37,073 nt of DNA from Verrucomicrobiota bacterium (GCA_003220075.1 QHRJ01000038.1:1-37073), one strand, 5' to 3'; counted from the stretch's first letter, positions 22,384-30,075 are shown. Translations and numbers: made by a program. Notes: generated by a model not told the origin, from the letters alone.

Positions 22384-22539
22384 TCACACATCCGGCTTCG
22401 TTTTCGCCAGCCCGATCACCTTACTCGTTTCCTTCCATTGCCCGCGTTTTCTGAGCAGATCGACGCGCTCGAAACGTTTCAAGACATTGCGCTTGGCTGC
22501 GATGGTGCTGGCTCCCTTGAGACTGCGATGTTGTGACAT
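22384..22539 (-). CDS. Small basic protein typical of Verrucomicrobiota/Chlamydiae
   Basis: A 51-aa reading frame that is too short for usual gene-length cut-offs. It starts MSQHRSLKGASTIAAKRNVL and continues KRFERVDLLRKRGQWK, ending ETSKVIGLAKTKPDV. This matches my memory of a very conserved small basic protein of the PVC group (SLKG...AAKRNVLKRFERV..L...G.W....V.GLPKTK), whose job is unknown; ribosome or RNA binding is often guessed from its charge. The ATG at 22539 is preceded by TACCTT 5 nt upstream and no Shine-Dalgarno. It is flanked on both sides by GTGAATCG repeats. A longer frame over it (22421-22768) is a shadow. This is the strongest taxonomic marker in the window. Confidence 0.85.
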   Translation of the reverse strand: MSQHRSLKGASTIAAKRNVLKRFERVDLLRKRGQWKETSKVIGLAKTKPDV

Positions 22540-22626
22540 GGGTGAAGGTAAACGCTAAATAGTTAAATCGTGAATCGTGAAAACAGGTTCGCACGGTAGC
22601 CTGTTCCGCCTCTTTTTCAAACAACC

Positions 22627-24420
22627 CTAAAGTTGATTCGAGAGAATGATGTAGGTGCCGAAACTCGCGACCTGATGATAAACATGGAAGTGTTGCACCA
22701 GTAGCCCACGCCAGTAAACCACCCGGTTTTCTTCGATGATGAGAAATACCGGGCGCGGCGTCCGCCATTGCTCGAGCGCAGCCTTTTCCTCGAGAAAGAG
22801 ACTGCGCTGTTCGGGAGTAAGCGGTATTCGCGGATCGGGCTCTTGGTTGACCATGGCGAACTTGCGTTCGAGATAAAACCCGAGGCTGCTGGCGATGTCA
22901 GGCGGCCCTTCAAAAAGCACCTGACCATTCGTGCCCAAGCGGCTGTTTAAGAAGCGGGCCGCTTCCGCCAGGGAAAAAAATGGGGCAATTCGCGCGATGC
23001 CGCTGATCATGCAAAGACCGACCACGGTCATTCCGAAGGCGAGGCCAACCGCTGCGATTTTTTCGCGTCGGCGGCAAAGCAGGTAAATGGTGATGATTGC
23101 GCCGATCAGGAGGCCGATTGCGGAGATGGCGAGAAGTGGGCGAAAATGCAGCCAGGCGCTCGCCGGCATGTCGGCAAGTGCCTTCCACGCCGTCCACCGA
23201 AGGTCTGTTTCACCCCACTCGCTCTCGTTTTTGGGAAGAAACCGCGGAAGCGTTATGGCAATGAAACCGATCGCGATTCCAACGAGCCCAACCGTAGTGG
23301 CGCCGAGATTACGCAGAGAATTTGGCGCGCGCTCGAAAATCATCGCAGCCCAGAGTGCAAACGCGCTGAACATGCTCAGCGCGTAATAATCCTGTCGCTG
23401 CCCGATGGCCAAAACCGGTGCCAACACCACAATGGCCCAGGCCATCGGAAGAGCTTCCTGGAAACTAATCTCGCGCGGTCGGATCACGCGCCGCCAGGAA
23501 AAGGTTAGCGCCGGCAGAATCGCCAGCGACCAGGGAAACGACCAGGCGAGATGGCTGGCGAGAAATTGCCAGCGTGGAACGTCGTCGTACCAATTCCCGT
23601 TAGGATAGCGGCCCAGCAAATGTTTGGTCCACTCCTCAGCGACCAGACGATGGAAAGGCCCGTCAAAATGGACTTCGATCCAGAGATACCAGGGTCCAAT
23701 GATGGCGAGAAAAAGTAACAGATAAGGCCACCAAAGAAGCGGGCGAAACCGTATCCGCGCCTCACGATAAAAGATCGCCAGCGCGGCAAAGGTCGCCGCC
23801 GGAAAAAGCAATCCATGGGGACCCTTCGTCAGACATGCGAGGGCGGCGCAAATCCAAAATCCGGCAAACCAAGCGCGGCGCTGATGACGCTGCTGGAACC
23901 CGGCCAACCCGCAATAGATCGCCCCGGCAAAGAGCGCGGCAAAGAGTGGCTCCGGCATGACAATGCGACCGAAAATGAACGTACCGCTTAGCGTGAGATA
24001 AATCAGTCCGGCAGCGAATCCGCGCCAGTAATCGGCCAGCCGTTCACCGATCAGAAACGTGAATGCTACCGTTACCACAGCCGAAAACGCGATCGGAACG
24101 CGCGTGGCCGCGGTGTGGATCCCGAAGAGCTTGTAGCTGGCAACGATCAGCCAGTAGAGCAGCGGCGGTTTTTGCAGACGCGGAATACTGTCATTCGTCG
24201 GCAACAAATACTGACCGCTCTGAATCATTTCGCGCGCAGCGGCGGCGTATTGCCCCTCGGTCTCGCTGTAAAGATCGCCGATTCCGATCGTCCCGAAATG
24301 CACCAGCGTCGCCAGGGCGATTAGAATGGCAAAGAGCGCGTGCCGGGTCGGCGGCGGCGGCAATGCCCGCGGTCCGAGAAACGTTTCCTCAATGCTAAGC
24401 GCGCCGGTGCCCGTGACCAT
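22627..24420 (-). CDS. GT39/ArnT-like membrane glycosyltransferase
   Basis: Polytopic inner-membrane transferase, probably moving a sugar from a polyprenyl-phosphate carrier to lipid A or another envelope acceptor. The 597-aa protein from ATG 24420 has the first periplasmic loop signature of this fold: GDLYSETEGQYAAAAREM, then PTNDSIPRLQKPPLLYWL (family: E/D pair and the KPPL motif). Ten or more hydrophobic segments follow, and a soluble C-terminal region has LFEGPPDIASSLGFYLERKF. The ATG lies 1 nt after the thioesterase TAA (TAAAATG), which decides the start over GTG 24447. It is the last gene of a three-gene envelope operon. Donor and acceptor are unknown. Confidence 0.87.
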   Translation of the reverse strand: MVTGTGALSIEETFLGPRALPPPPTRHALFAILIALATLVHFGTIGIGDLYSETEGQYAAAAREMIQSGQYLLPTNDSIPRLQKPPLLYWLIVASYKLFGIHTAATRVPIAFSAVVTVAFTFLIGERLADYWRGFAAGLIYLTLSGTFIFGRIVMPEPLFAALFAGAIYCGLAGFQQRHQRRAWFAGFWICAALACLTKGPHGLLFPAATFAALAIFYREARIRFRPLLWWPYLLLFLAIIGPWYLWIEVHFDGPFHRLVAEEWTKHLLGRYPNGNWYDDVPRWQFLASHLAWSFPWSLAILPALTFSWRRVIRPREISFQEALPMAWAIVVLAPVLAIGQRQDYYALSMFSAFALWAAMIFERAPNSLRNLGATTVGLVGIAIGFIAITLPRFLPKNESEWGETDLRWTAWKALADMPASAWLHFRPLLAISAIGLLIGAIITIYLLCRRREKIAAVGLAFGMTVVGLCMISGIARIAPFFSLAEAARFLNSRLGTNGQVLFEGPPDIASSLGFYLERKFAMVNQEPDPRIPLTPEQRSLFLEEKAALEQWRTPRPVFLIIEENRVVYWRGLLVQHFHVYHQVASFGTYIILSNQL

Positions 24421-24421
24421 T

Positions 24422-24853
24422 TTAGTGAGCGTCCACCGCCGCTGCACGATATCGATCCCAACTGTCGGGCAAGCGCAGCAATTTTGCCGACGGCATTTGA
24501 ATCAACGCCAGCGTCTGGCAGCACTCGGCGATTAGGGCATCGTCTGCGTTCCGCACGATCCGAAAAGCGCACCAAAATCGCACGCGTTCGAGTTGATCGA
24601 GCCAACCTTCAATCGTGAGACGGTCGCCCAGTTTGGCGGCGCGGCGGTAGTCGATCTCCGTCCGGACGACGACGGGATACTTTTGGGTCGCCGCCATTTC
24701 CGACAAGGTGAGTCCGAGTTGCTCGGCCAGGAGAGTGCGGGCGATCTCGATGAAGCGCAGATAAGCGATGTTATGGACGACACCACCGCAGTCGGTATCG
24801 AAAAACATCACCTGCACTTCAGTGCGGATGCGGGGCGCGCCGGGTACCGTCAT
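24422..24853 (-). CDS. YbgC-like acyl-CoA thioesterase (hot-dog fold)
   Basis: Cytoplasmic or membrane-associated acyl thioesterase of the 4HBT family, 143 aa. The active-site motif is VMFFDTDCGGVVHNIAYLRF, matching the YbgC pattern DTD.GGVVY...Y. The rest follows the fold: TEIDYRRAAKLGDRLTIEGW and FRIVRNADDALIAECCQTLA. The ATG overlaps the TGA of the LpxL-WaaF gene in an ATGA (24850-24853), and its own stop is 1 nt before the GT39 start, so all three are one tightly coupled operon. YbgC usually sits with tolQRAB; here it stands with lipid A genes, so a role in acyl supply or membrane lipid turnover is plausible. Confidence 0.88.
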   Translation of the reverse strand: MTVPGAPRIRTEVQVMFFDTDCGGVVHNIAYLRFIEIARTLLAEQLGLTLSEMAATQKYPVVVRTEIDYRRAAKLGDRLTIEGWLDQLERVRFWCAFRIVRNADDALIAECCQTLALIQMPSAKLLRLPDSWDRYRAAAVDAH

Positions 24854-26796
24854 ACCGACGTATGATTTCCAAATGCGGCCGCGAAAGCAACGTTACCCGA
24901 TTTCGTCCCTTCAACCTGTCCCGAAATCATTTGTTGAATGGCGGCAACGACTTCCGCGCTCGTGACCGCGTGCATGCAGCGGAAATCGAGAGGGCATTCA
25001 CGGAGAAAACAGGGGCTGCACTCGACATGATGCCGAAAAATGCGATGGCCCCGGCCGAGCGGGCCGGTCCGCAACGGTTCGGTCGATCCGAAAATCGAGA
25101 TCGTAGGCACCTGCAACAGGGCCGCGAGATGCATTGTTCCGGTATCGTTAGTAAGCAACAGATCACAATAGCGTAGCTCATCGATCAATTCTTCGAGCGT
25201 CGTCTGGCCGATGCGATTCAAACACTTCTCACCCAGCGCTGCTGCAATTTCGAAGCCGACTGCGGCATCGCCAGCAGTACCGAAGAGAACCCATTGCACC
25301 GGAAAGCGCGACGCGATTTCCTGCGCCACTTCCGTGAAACGTGGCCATCGCTTCGCCGGGCCATACTCCGCCCCGGGACAAAGGCCGAGTTTGAGTTGAT
25401 CGTGACGACCTTTAATCGAATTAGCCGCAGGAAATTGCGGCTTCACTATCGCCCCGATCATGCTCGCCAATTCGAGATACTTGTAGGTTTGATGAACGAT
25501 GCCACGGGAGAAGGTCTCCCGGGGTCGTTGGTTTAGCAGCCAGCGGCGCCAATGCCCAGTTAAACCAACGCGCCGCGGGATGCGCGCCAGAAAGATTTCG
25601 AGGGCGCTGCGCAGCGAATTCGGAAACAGGATCGCGGCATCGAACGGCCGTTTTTGACGAAACAATCGCGCCGCCGCCAAAACCGATTTTGACGGCAGAA
25701 CGATAATATCATCGGCCTCTGGAACAATTCTCCAGAGGGCCGCAAGTTTTCCCGGGGCGGCCACGGTCACGTGTAGGTCTGGGCGCCCACCTTTGATGGC
25801 GCGCACGGCCGGCACGCTCATAACGGCGTCGCCCAGCCAACTGCTGCCCCGAATCAAAATGCGAAATGGCTTTAGCCTGGTGTTCTCCGGCAAAAAGATA
25901 CCGCGCTTGTATTTCGCGAGCAGAAAATTTGGCCGCGGCGTTTTCCAGCGATTATGTACCCAAAACCAATCTTCCGGCGCACGTCGGACTTGTTCTTCCA
26001 AGATTTCGTTCCCGCGCGCGGTTAGCTTTTCGATTGATTCGCTGGTGCCGTCGATTGGCGTTTCCGCCACCGCGCGCCAGCGCGCGAAGCCTTCGGTGTG
26101 AACGGCAAATCCGATCAGCTTGGCGTGCGTTCGCCGCGCCAGCAGCGCCGGTAATGGTGTGGTGGAAGCGAGCCTGCCAAAGCACGGCGTCCAGAGGCCG
26201 CCGTCGCCGGCGTGTTGATCGATGAGAATACCGATGGCGCCGCCGCTTCGCAGCAGCTCAATCACTTTGCCGAAACCTTCGCTCCGCTCAAAGACCTCGA
26301 GGCCAAATCGGCTGCGTGCCTCCCGAACGTGTCGATCGATATGCGGATTGCGGATGCGTTGGTAAACAGTCGCGGTCCGTTGTCCGTGCGCGAAATGCGG
26401 GAACAGTTGGCTGCAAAACTCCCAGGAACCGATGTGACTCAGGCACAGGACGAACGGCTGCTTTTGCAGGAAACAATTTTCGACATCCTCGAAGTTTTCC
26501 AGGCGCACGCGCTCCAGGATCTTTTCCATCGGCATGCGGGTGAACTTCACGCTGCAGAGCAGGTTCGCTCCTAGCCATTGAAAATGCCGGCGCACGACCC
26601 GGCGCATCTGTTTTTCGGAAAGCTCCTCGCCGAAAGCGATGCGTACATTGCGCAGAGCCAGCTTGCGGTAGTGCGGCAGCGCTAGCCACCCAATGGCGCC
26701 GCCGATTTGCCCAATCGCGAATATCAAGGGCAGTGGCAACAAGGTGAGCAAGTCCGTTCCGGTCCGGTAAAAAAGATAAACAACGTAATCGAACAT
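24850..26796 (-). CDS. Fusion of LpxL-like lipid A acyltransferase and WaaF-like heptosyltransferase
   Basis: A single 648-aa chain with two lipopolysaccharide enzymes. Residues 1-300 are an LpxL/HtrB-type late acyltransferase: an N-terminal membrane helix, then the HX4E catalytic motif in LSHIGSWEF (His121, Glu126), GILIDQHAGDGG and the closing WFWVHNRWKTPRP (His281). Residues 311-630 are a GT9 transferase like heptosyltransferase II: FRILIRGSSWLGDAVMSVPA at the start, LGLCPGAEYGPAKRWP, then TNDTGTMHLAALLQVPT and FGSTEPLRTGP, with the Cys cluster ECSPCFLRECPLDFRCM. No stop or frame change separates them. The first gene of the envelope operon; divergent from the GT2 gene with a 59-nt spacer. 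Whether heptose is the real donor sugar is unproven. Confidence 0.92.
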   Translation of the reverse strand: MFDYVVYLFYRTGTDLLTLLPLPLIFAIGQIGGAIGWLALPHYRKLALRNVRIAFGEELSEKQMRRVVRRHFQWLGANLLCSVKFTRMPMEKILERVRLENFEDVENCFLQKQPFVLCLSHIGSWEFCSQLFPHFAHGQRTATVYQRIRNPHIDRHVREARSRFGLEVFERSEGFGKVIELLRSGGAIGILIDQHAGDGGLWTPCFGRLASTTPLPALLARRTHAKLIGFAVHTEGFARWRAVAETPIDGTSESIEKLTARGNEILEEQVRRAPEDWFWVHNRWKTPRPNFLLAKYKRGIFLPENTRLKPFRILIRGSSWLGDAVMSVPAVRAIKGGRPDLHVTVAAPGKLAALWRIVPEADDIIVLPSKSVLAAARLFRQKRPFDAAILFPNSLRSALEIFLARIPRRVGLTGHWRRWLLNQRPRETFSRGIVHQTYKYLELASMIGAIVKPQFPAANSIKGRHDQLKLGLCPGAEYGPAKRWPRFTEVAQEIASRFPVQWVLFGTAGDAAVGFEIAAALGEKCLNRIGQTTLEELIDELRYCDLLLTNDTGTMHLAALLQVPTISIFGSTEPLRTGPLGRGHRIFRHHVECSPCFLRECPLDFRCMHAVTSAEVVAAIQQMISGQVEGTKSGNVAFAAAFGNHTSV

Positions 26797-26819
26797 GAGT
26801 TCGGGCGGGCACGGTACGT

Positions 26820-26849
26820 TTGCCCGCCTGTGGCATCAATCAATATACT
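26820..26849 (+). promoter_or_regulatory. Candidate promoter of the GT2 gene, leaderless spacing
   Basis: TTGCCC at 26820-26825, 18 nt, then TATACT at 26844-26849. The preferred GTG start at 26856 is 6 nt after the -10-like box, so transcription would begin about at the start codon. Confidence 0.4.
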
Positions 26850-26855
26850 GTGCCG

Positions 26856-28598
26856 GTGAAGGACGACGAACTGCGAGCAGCTGAAGCGCACATCGCACGG
26901 CTGGAGGAAGAGCTGTTGCGTCTGAAAGATGTGAAGCGCGACCTCCAAAGATTGCGCGAGGAACATCGTCGATTACGCCACAGCACCGAAGGGCGCATCG
27001 CAAAAATTCTTTCCGCGCCGTTCCGGTTATTCCGGCGGCGGCAATTAACTGAGGCCGTCGAGCAAGATGAATACGGCCGCTGGTTTGCACGGCATCGCGT
27101 TTCCGCGGAAGAAGCGGCGAAACTGCGCGAGCAATCGCGAACGTTCTCTTATCGGCCACTCATTTCGATTTTGACACCAACGTTTAATCCGGATGACCAA
27201 TTCTTGACGGCGGCGGTCGAATCGGTCATTGCGCAGGCCTACGAGAATTGGGAGCTAGTTTTAATTGATGATGGCTCGAGTGACCCCCGCGTGCGCGGCC
27301 TGCTAGAAAAGCTGGGACAACGTGATGCCCGCATTCAAACCGGCTTTCAGGAGCACGGTGGGATTTCCTCAGCCTTAAACGCGGCGCTCTCCCGCGCGCG
27401 CGGAGAATGGGTGGTGCTGCTCGACCACGACGATTTACTCGAACCGGACGCGTTGTTTCGCGCAATCGAGCTTTTGCAAAACGACCGGGAAGCCGATGTG
27501 ATTTATTCCGACGAAGACAAAATTGTGGACGGGAAATTAGCGGCGCCGATGCTAAAACCGGATTGGTCGCCGGAATTTTTTTGCACACACGATTACCTGG
27601 GACATTTCGTGGTCATACGGCGCGATCTGGCGCAGGCCGGATTTCGCAGCGAGTTCGACGGGGCGCAGGATTACGATTTGCTCCTGCGCATATCGGAAAA
27701 AACGGACCGGATCCGGCATCTCCCGCGAGTGCTTTATCATTGGCGGCGAACGGCCGAATCGACCGCGCACAACATCCGGCGTAAACCGGGCGCGCTGGAA
27801 GCGGGACGGCGCGGCATTGAAGAGCACTTGGCGCGGCGGCAGGAAAATGCGCGGGTGACAATTGATTGGGAGACGCATCTCTACCGCGTTCGGCGGCAAA
27901 TCGCCGCCGAGAAGATTTCGATCATTATCAATGGGTCTGCTGGCGATGCCGATCGAATTCGCGCGAACACGGATTTTCCGAATTTCGAAATCGTTGCAAA
28001 TCTCAAGGAAGCGACCGGCGAATACGTGCTATTTCTCGATTCCGACCTTGAGCCGCTTAACGAGAATTGGTTGAGCGTGATGGCTGAGCAACTGTCGAAT
28101 CCGAAGATTGGTGCCGTCGGCGCGCGCGTCGTTTCGACGGAGGGCACAGTTGAAAGCGCTGGATTGATTTTATCTCCGGATGGCAAGGTGAATTCAGCCT
28201 TCGCCGGACTCGCGCGGAATTTTCGTGGCGCAAATCGACAATTGCAGACGGCGCGGAATTACAGCGCGGTGAGCGCGTCGTGCTTGCTAACGCGGCGGGA
28301 ATTGTTGCATCGAACGCTGCCAGGTAACGCGGCGGGATCCCTCGCTCCGAGCCGGAGTGGTATTTTCGCTCGGGATGACCGGATTTGGGTTGGGACCGAG
28401 TATTGTTTGAGACTACGCGAACAAGGATTGCGAACAGTTTCGATTCCATATGCGGAATTGCGTCGCACTTCGAAAAAGGAAAATGCGAGCGTATTGTGTG
28501 TGGATTTGCAGAAACGCTGGCCCGAAATGTTTCGACGCGATCCTTATTATAATCCAAATCTTTCTAGCGAGCGGATCGATTTCTCGCTAAGGACGTAG
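26856..28598 (+). CDS. Two-domain GT2 glycosyltransferase with degraded second domain
   Basis: Probable O-antigen/capsule-type transferase, 580 aa from GTG 26856; the frame is open to TTG 26820. Residues 1-80 form a coiled coil (DDELRAAEAHIARLEEELLR). The first GT-A domain (about 95-330) is intact: LISILTPTFNPDDQFL, LVLIDDGSSD, the metal motif LLDHDDLLEPD, VIYSDEDK, then GAQDYDLLLR and LPRVLYHWR. The second domain (about 350-560) is damaged: after TDFPNFEIV about 30 residues expected in the family are missing, and where the usual GGFDE..FNDVD should be there is a translated palindromic repeat (LPGNAAGSLAPSRSGIFARD). EYCLRLREQGLRTVSIPYAE then resumes the family pattern. Only the first domain is likely to be catalytic. 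Confidence 0.87.
   Translation: MKDDELRAAEAHIARLEEELLRLKDVKRDLQRLREEHRRLRHSTEGRIAKILSAPFRLFRRRQLTEAVEQDEYGRWFARHRVSAEEAAKLREQSRTFSYRPLISILTPTFNPDDQFLTAAVESVIAQAYENWELVLIDDGSSDPRVRGLLEKLGQRDARIQTGFQEHGGISSALNAALSRARGEWVVLLDHDDLLEPDALFRAIELLQNDREADVIYSDEDKIVDGKLAAPMLKPDWSPEFFCTHDYLGHFVVIRRDLAQAGFRSEFDGAQDYDLLLRISEKTDRIRHLPRVLYHWRRTAESTAHNIRRKPGALEAGRRGIEEHLARRQENARVTIDWETHLYRVRRQIAAEKISIIINGSAGDADRIRANTDFPNFEIVANLKEATGEYVLFLDSDLEPLNENWLSVMAEQLSNPKIGAVGARVVSTEGTVESAGLILSPDGKVNSAFAGLARNFRGANRQLQTARNYSAVSASCLLTRRELLHRTLPGNAAGSLAPSRSGIFARDDRIWVGTEYCLRLREQGLRTVSIPYAELRRTSKKENASVLCVDLQKRWPEMFRRDPYYNPNLSSERIDFSLRT
28324..28378. repeat. Family A palindromic repeat, copy A4 (partial), in frame in GT2
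   Basis: GTAACGCGGCGGGATCCCTC, GCTCCGAGCCGGAGTGGTAT and TTTCGCTCGGGATGA: the right half of the element, same subtype as the right half of copy A3. It does not break the GT2 frame and encodes about residues 490-508 of the protein. Confidence 0.8.
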
Positions 28599-28614
28599 TT
28601 GGCCAACGTGAGAT

Positions 28615-28638
28615 CGGCGGTCATAAGCCGCCGCTACA
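28615..28638. repeat. Family B-like palindromic repeat, copy 4
   Basis: CGGCGG, a 7-nt loop TCATAAG, CCGCCG, then CTACA: a short hairpin with the family's TGTAGC terminus when read on the minus strand. It lies between the GT2 stop and the cupin start, 3 nt before its ATG, so it would sit in the leader of the cupin gene. Confidence 0.5.
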
Positions 28639-28641
28639 AAA

Positions 28642-29370
28642 ATGAAAAAATCCGGGAAAAATATTTGGCGCGGTTTACAGCCTGCCGCGGTGGCCGCGTT
28701 AAGCACGCGCGACTATCGAGCTCCGGCGCTGGCAAAACGGCTTGGCGGCGTCGGCGTGGAAGCTGGGCAGATCGTATCGGCGAATCGCCGTTCCCTCGCG
28801 GCAGTCTGGATTCCTGGCGTCGAAATGTTCGCGCGCACCATCCATGTGCAGCGGCACCGTGGATTTTTCGGAGAACTCGCCCGGCGGGACGAAGGGGTGC
28901 TGGCGAATCTAAAATTTTGGCCGCGGCAATGGGCCACGGCCCGCATGTTCGCCAACACCGCCAAAGGCTTCCATGTTCATCCCCCATTTATTCCCGAAGG
29001 CGAAGACCCTGCGAGATCGTTACGGCGCAGGTTTACCAGGACAGGGAATGTCGACTACGAGGCGGAACAGTGGGATGTAATGTTTTTCGTCCAGGGCCGG
29101 GTCGAGATGATTTTGCGCGACGTGCGCGAAGGTTTTCGCAGCCGCATCATGCATTTTTTTATTGATGGCGACAATCATCGCGGCCCGAACAATGTCGCGG
29201 TCGTGATTCCGCCAGGGGTGGCGCATGCCGTGCGGGTGGAGGGAAGCGAGGATGCAATCATGGTTTACGGCACCAGCACGAATTTTGAACCGGCGTTCGA
29301 AGGCCGGATTGCGAGCGACGTGGAATCGGCCCTGTTGCCGGAGAGCTGGCGGAGTTTTCTGGCGGAATAA
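28642..29370 (+). CDS. RmlC-like cupin (dTDP-sugar epimerase family)
   Basis: A 242-aa protein resembling dTDP-4-dehydrorhamnose 3,5-epimerase. After a basic N-terminus there is VEMFARTIHVQRHRGFFGEL (RmlC entry: R....RG.F.E), then ANTAKGFHVHPPFIPEG, where RmlC has its GLH.Q motif. The second half has DVMFFVQGRVEMILRDVREG and VVIPPGVAHAVRV (family: IP.GFAHGF). Length is above the usual 180-190 aa because of the extra N-terminus. It may act in nucleotide-sugar synthesis, which suits the GT2 gene upstream. The next gene starts right after its TAA with GTG, so they are coupled. The substrate is not certain; it may be a non-catalytic cupin. Confidence 0.72.
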   Translation: MKKSGKNIWRGLQPAAVAALSTRDYRAPALAKRLGGVGVEAGQIVSANRRSLAAVWIPGVEMFARTIHVQRHRGFFGELARRDEGVLANLKFWPRQWATARMFANTAKGFHVHPPFIPEGEDPARSLRRRFTRTGNVDYEAEQWDVMFFVQGRVEMILRDVREGFRSRIMHFFIDGDNHRGPNNVAVVIPPGVAHAVRVEGSEDAIMVYGTSTNFEPAFEGRIASDVESALLPESWRSFLAE

Positions 29371-30075
29371 GTGAAGCGGCAGTTCGATCCGGCGCTGCCG
29401 GAATTGATGGACCGGCCCCAGCCGGTCACGCCAGAGCTGGAACGCGACCTGGCCAATCTGCGCTCGCTCAATCGCTGGTTCGGCAGCCACCGAATAATGC
29501 GACATTTTTTGCGACGCTGGCTCAGACCAAATGGGAAAGCGCGCATCCTGGACGTTGCGACAGCCTCAGGCGACATCCCACGCCTGATCGTCGATCATGC
29601 GCGAGGGCAAAATGTTTCCGTTCACATCGACGCGATCGATCAGCAGGAATCGACCATCGAAATTGCGCGACGACTGAGCGCTGCTTATCCGGAGATCGAT
29701 TTCATTTGCGCGGATCTGTTCGAATGGAATCCGTCTGAGCTTTACGACATCGTGCTTTGTTCGCTCACCCTTCACCATTTCAGCAACAATGACGCTGTGC
29801 GCGTCCTGCAAAAAATTCGCGAGCTCTCGACGACGCGAATTTTAGTTGCCGATTTGCGAAGGGCACGCTGGGTGAGGTTCGCGGTTTATTTTGTGACGGC
29901 GACAATCTATCGCGCTGCGATGACGAAAACTGATGCACGACTATCAGCAGCGCGTGCGTTCAGTTTCGTTGAATTGCGCGAGTTGGCTAAGCGCGCCGGC
30001 TGGAAAAATTTCGGCCACCAAAAATTTGCCGTTGGTCGCCAAGCGATTTGGATCGAATTGTCATCCCGAGCATAG
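29371..30075 (+). CDS. Class I SAM-dependent methyltransferase
   Basis: A 234-aa methyltransferase with GTG start directly after the cupin TAA. The SAM-binding motif I is ARILDVATASGDIPRLI, the acidic strand 2 end is IDAIDQQEST, motif II is YDIVLCSLTLHHFSNND, and motif III is RILVADLRRARW. A helical C-terminal part (AVYFVTATIYRAAMTKTDAR) follows. Pattern and spacing recall UbiE-like small-molecule methyltransferases. Its last residues SSRA and the TAG stop are encoded by the beginning of a family A repeat, so the original C-terminus was probably a little different. The substrate is unknown; neighbours are a sugar-epimerase-like gene and panC. Confidence 0.87.
   Translation: MKRQFDPALPELMDRPQPVTPELERDLANLRSLNRWFGSHRIMRHFLRRWLRPNGKARILDVATASGDIPRLIVDHARGQNVSVHIDAIDQQESTIEIARRLSAAYPEIDFICADLFEWNPSELYDIVLCSLTLHHFSNNDAVRVLQKIRELSTTRILVADLRRARWVRFAVYFVTATIYRAAMTKTDARLSAARAFSFVELRELAKRAGWKNFGHQKFAVGRQAIWIELSSRA

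Noticed and set aside
22421-22768. 115-codon minus-strand frame over the small basic protein
   Set aside because: It runs through the GT39 end, repeats and the small protein gene in another frame; the 51-aa frame matches a known PVC family pattern.
26288-26839. 183-codon frame within the acyltransferase region
   Set aside because: Shadow of the LpxL-like domain whose catalytic motifs are in the other frame.
28599-29165. 188-codon frame overlapping the cupin gene
   Set aside because: The alternative frame 28642-29370 has cupin/RmlC motifs and proper coupling to the next gene; this one is Arg/Ser-rich noise.
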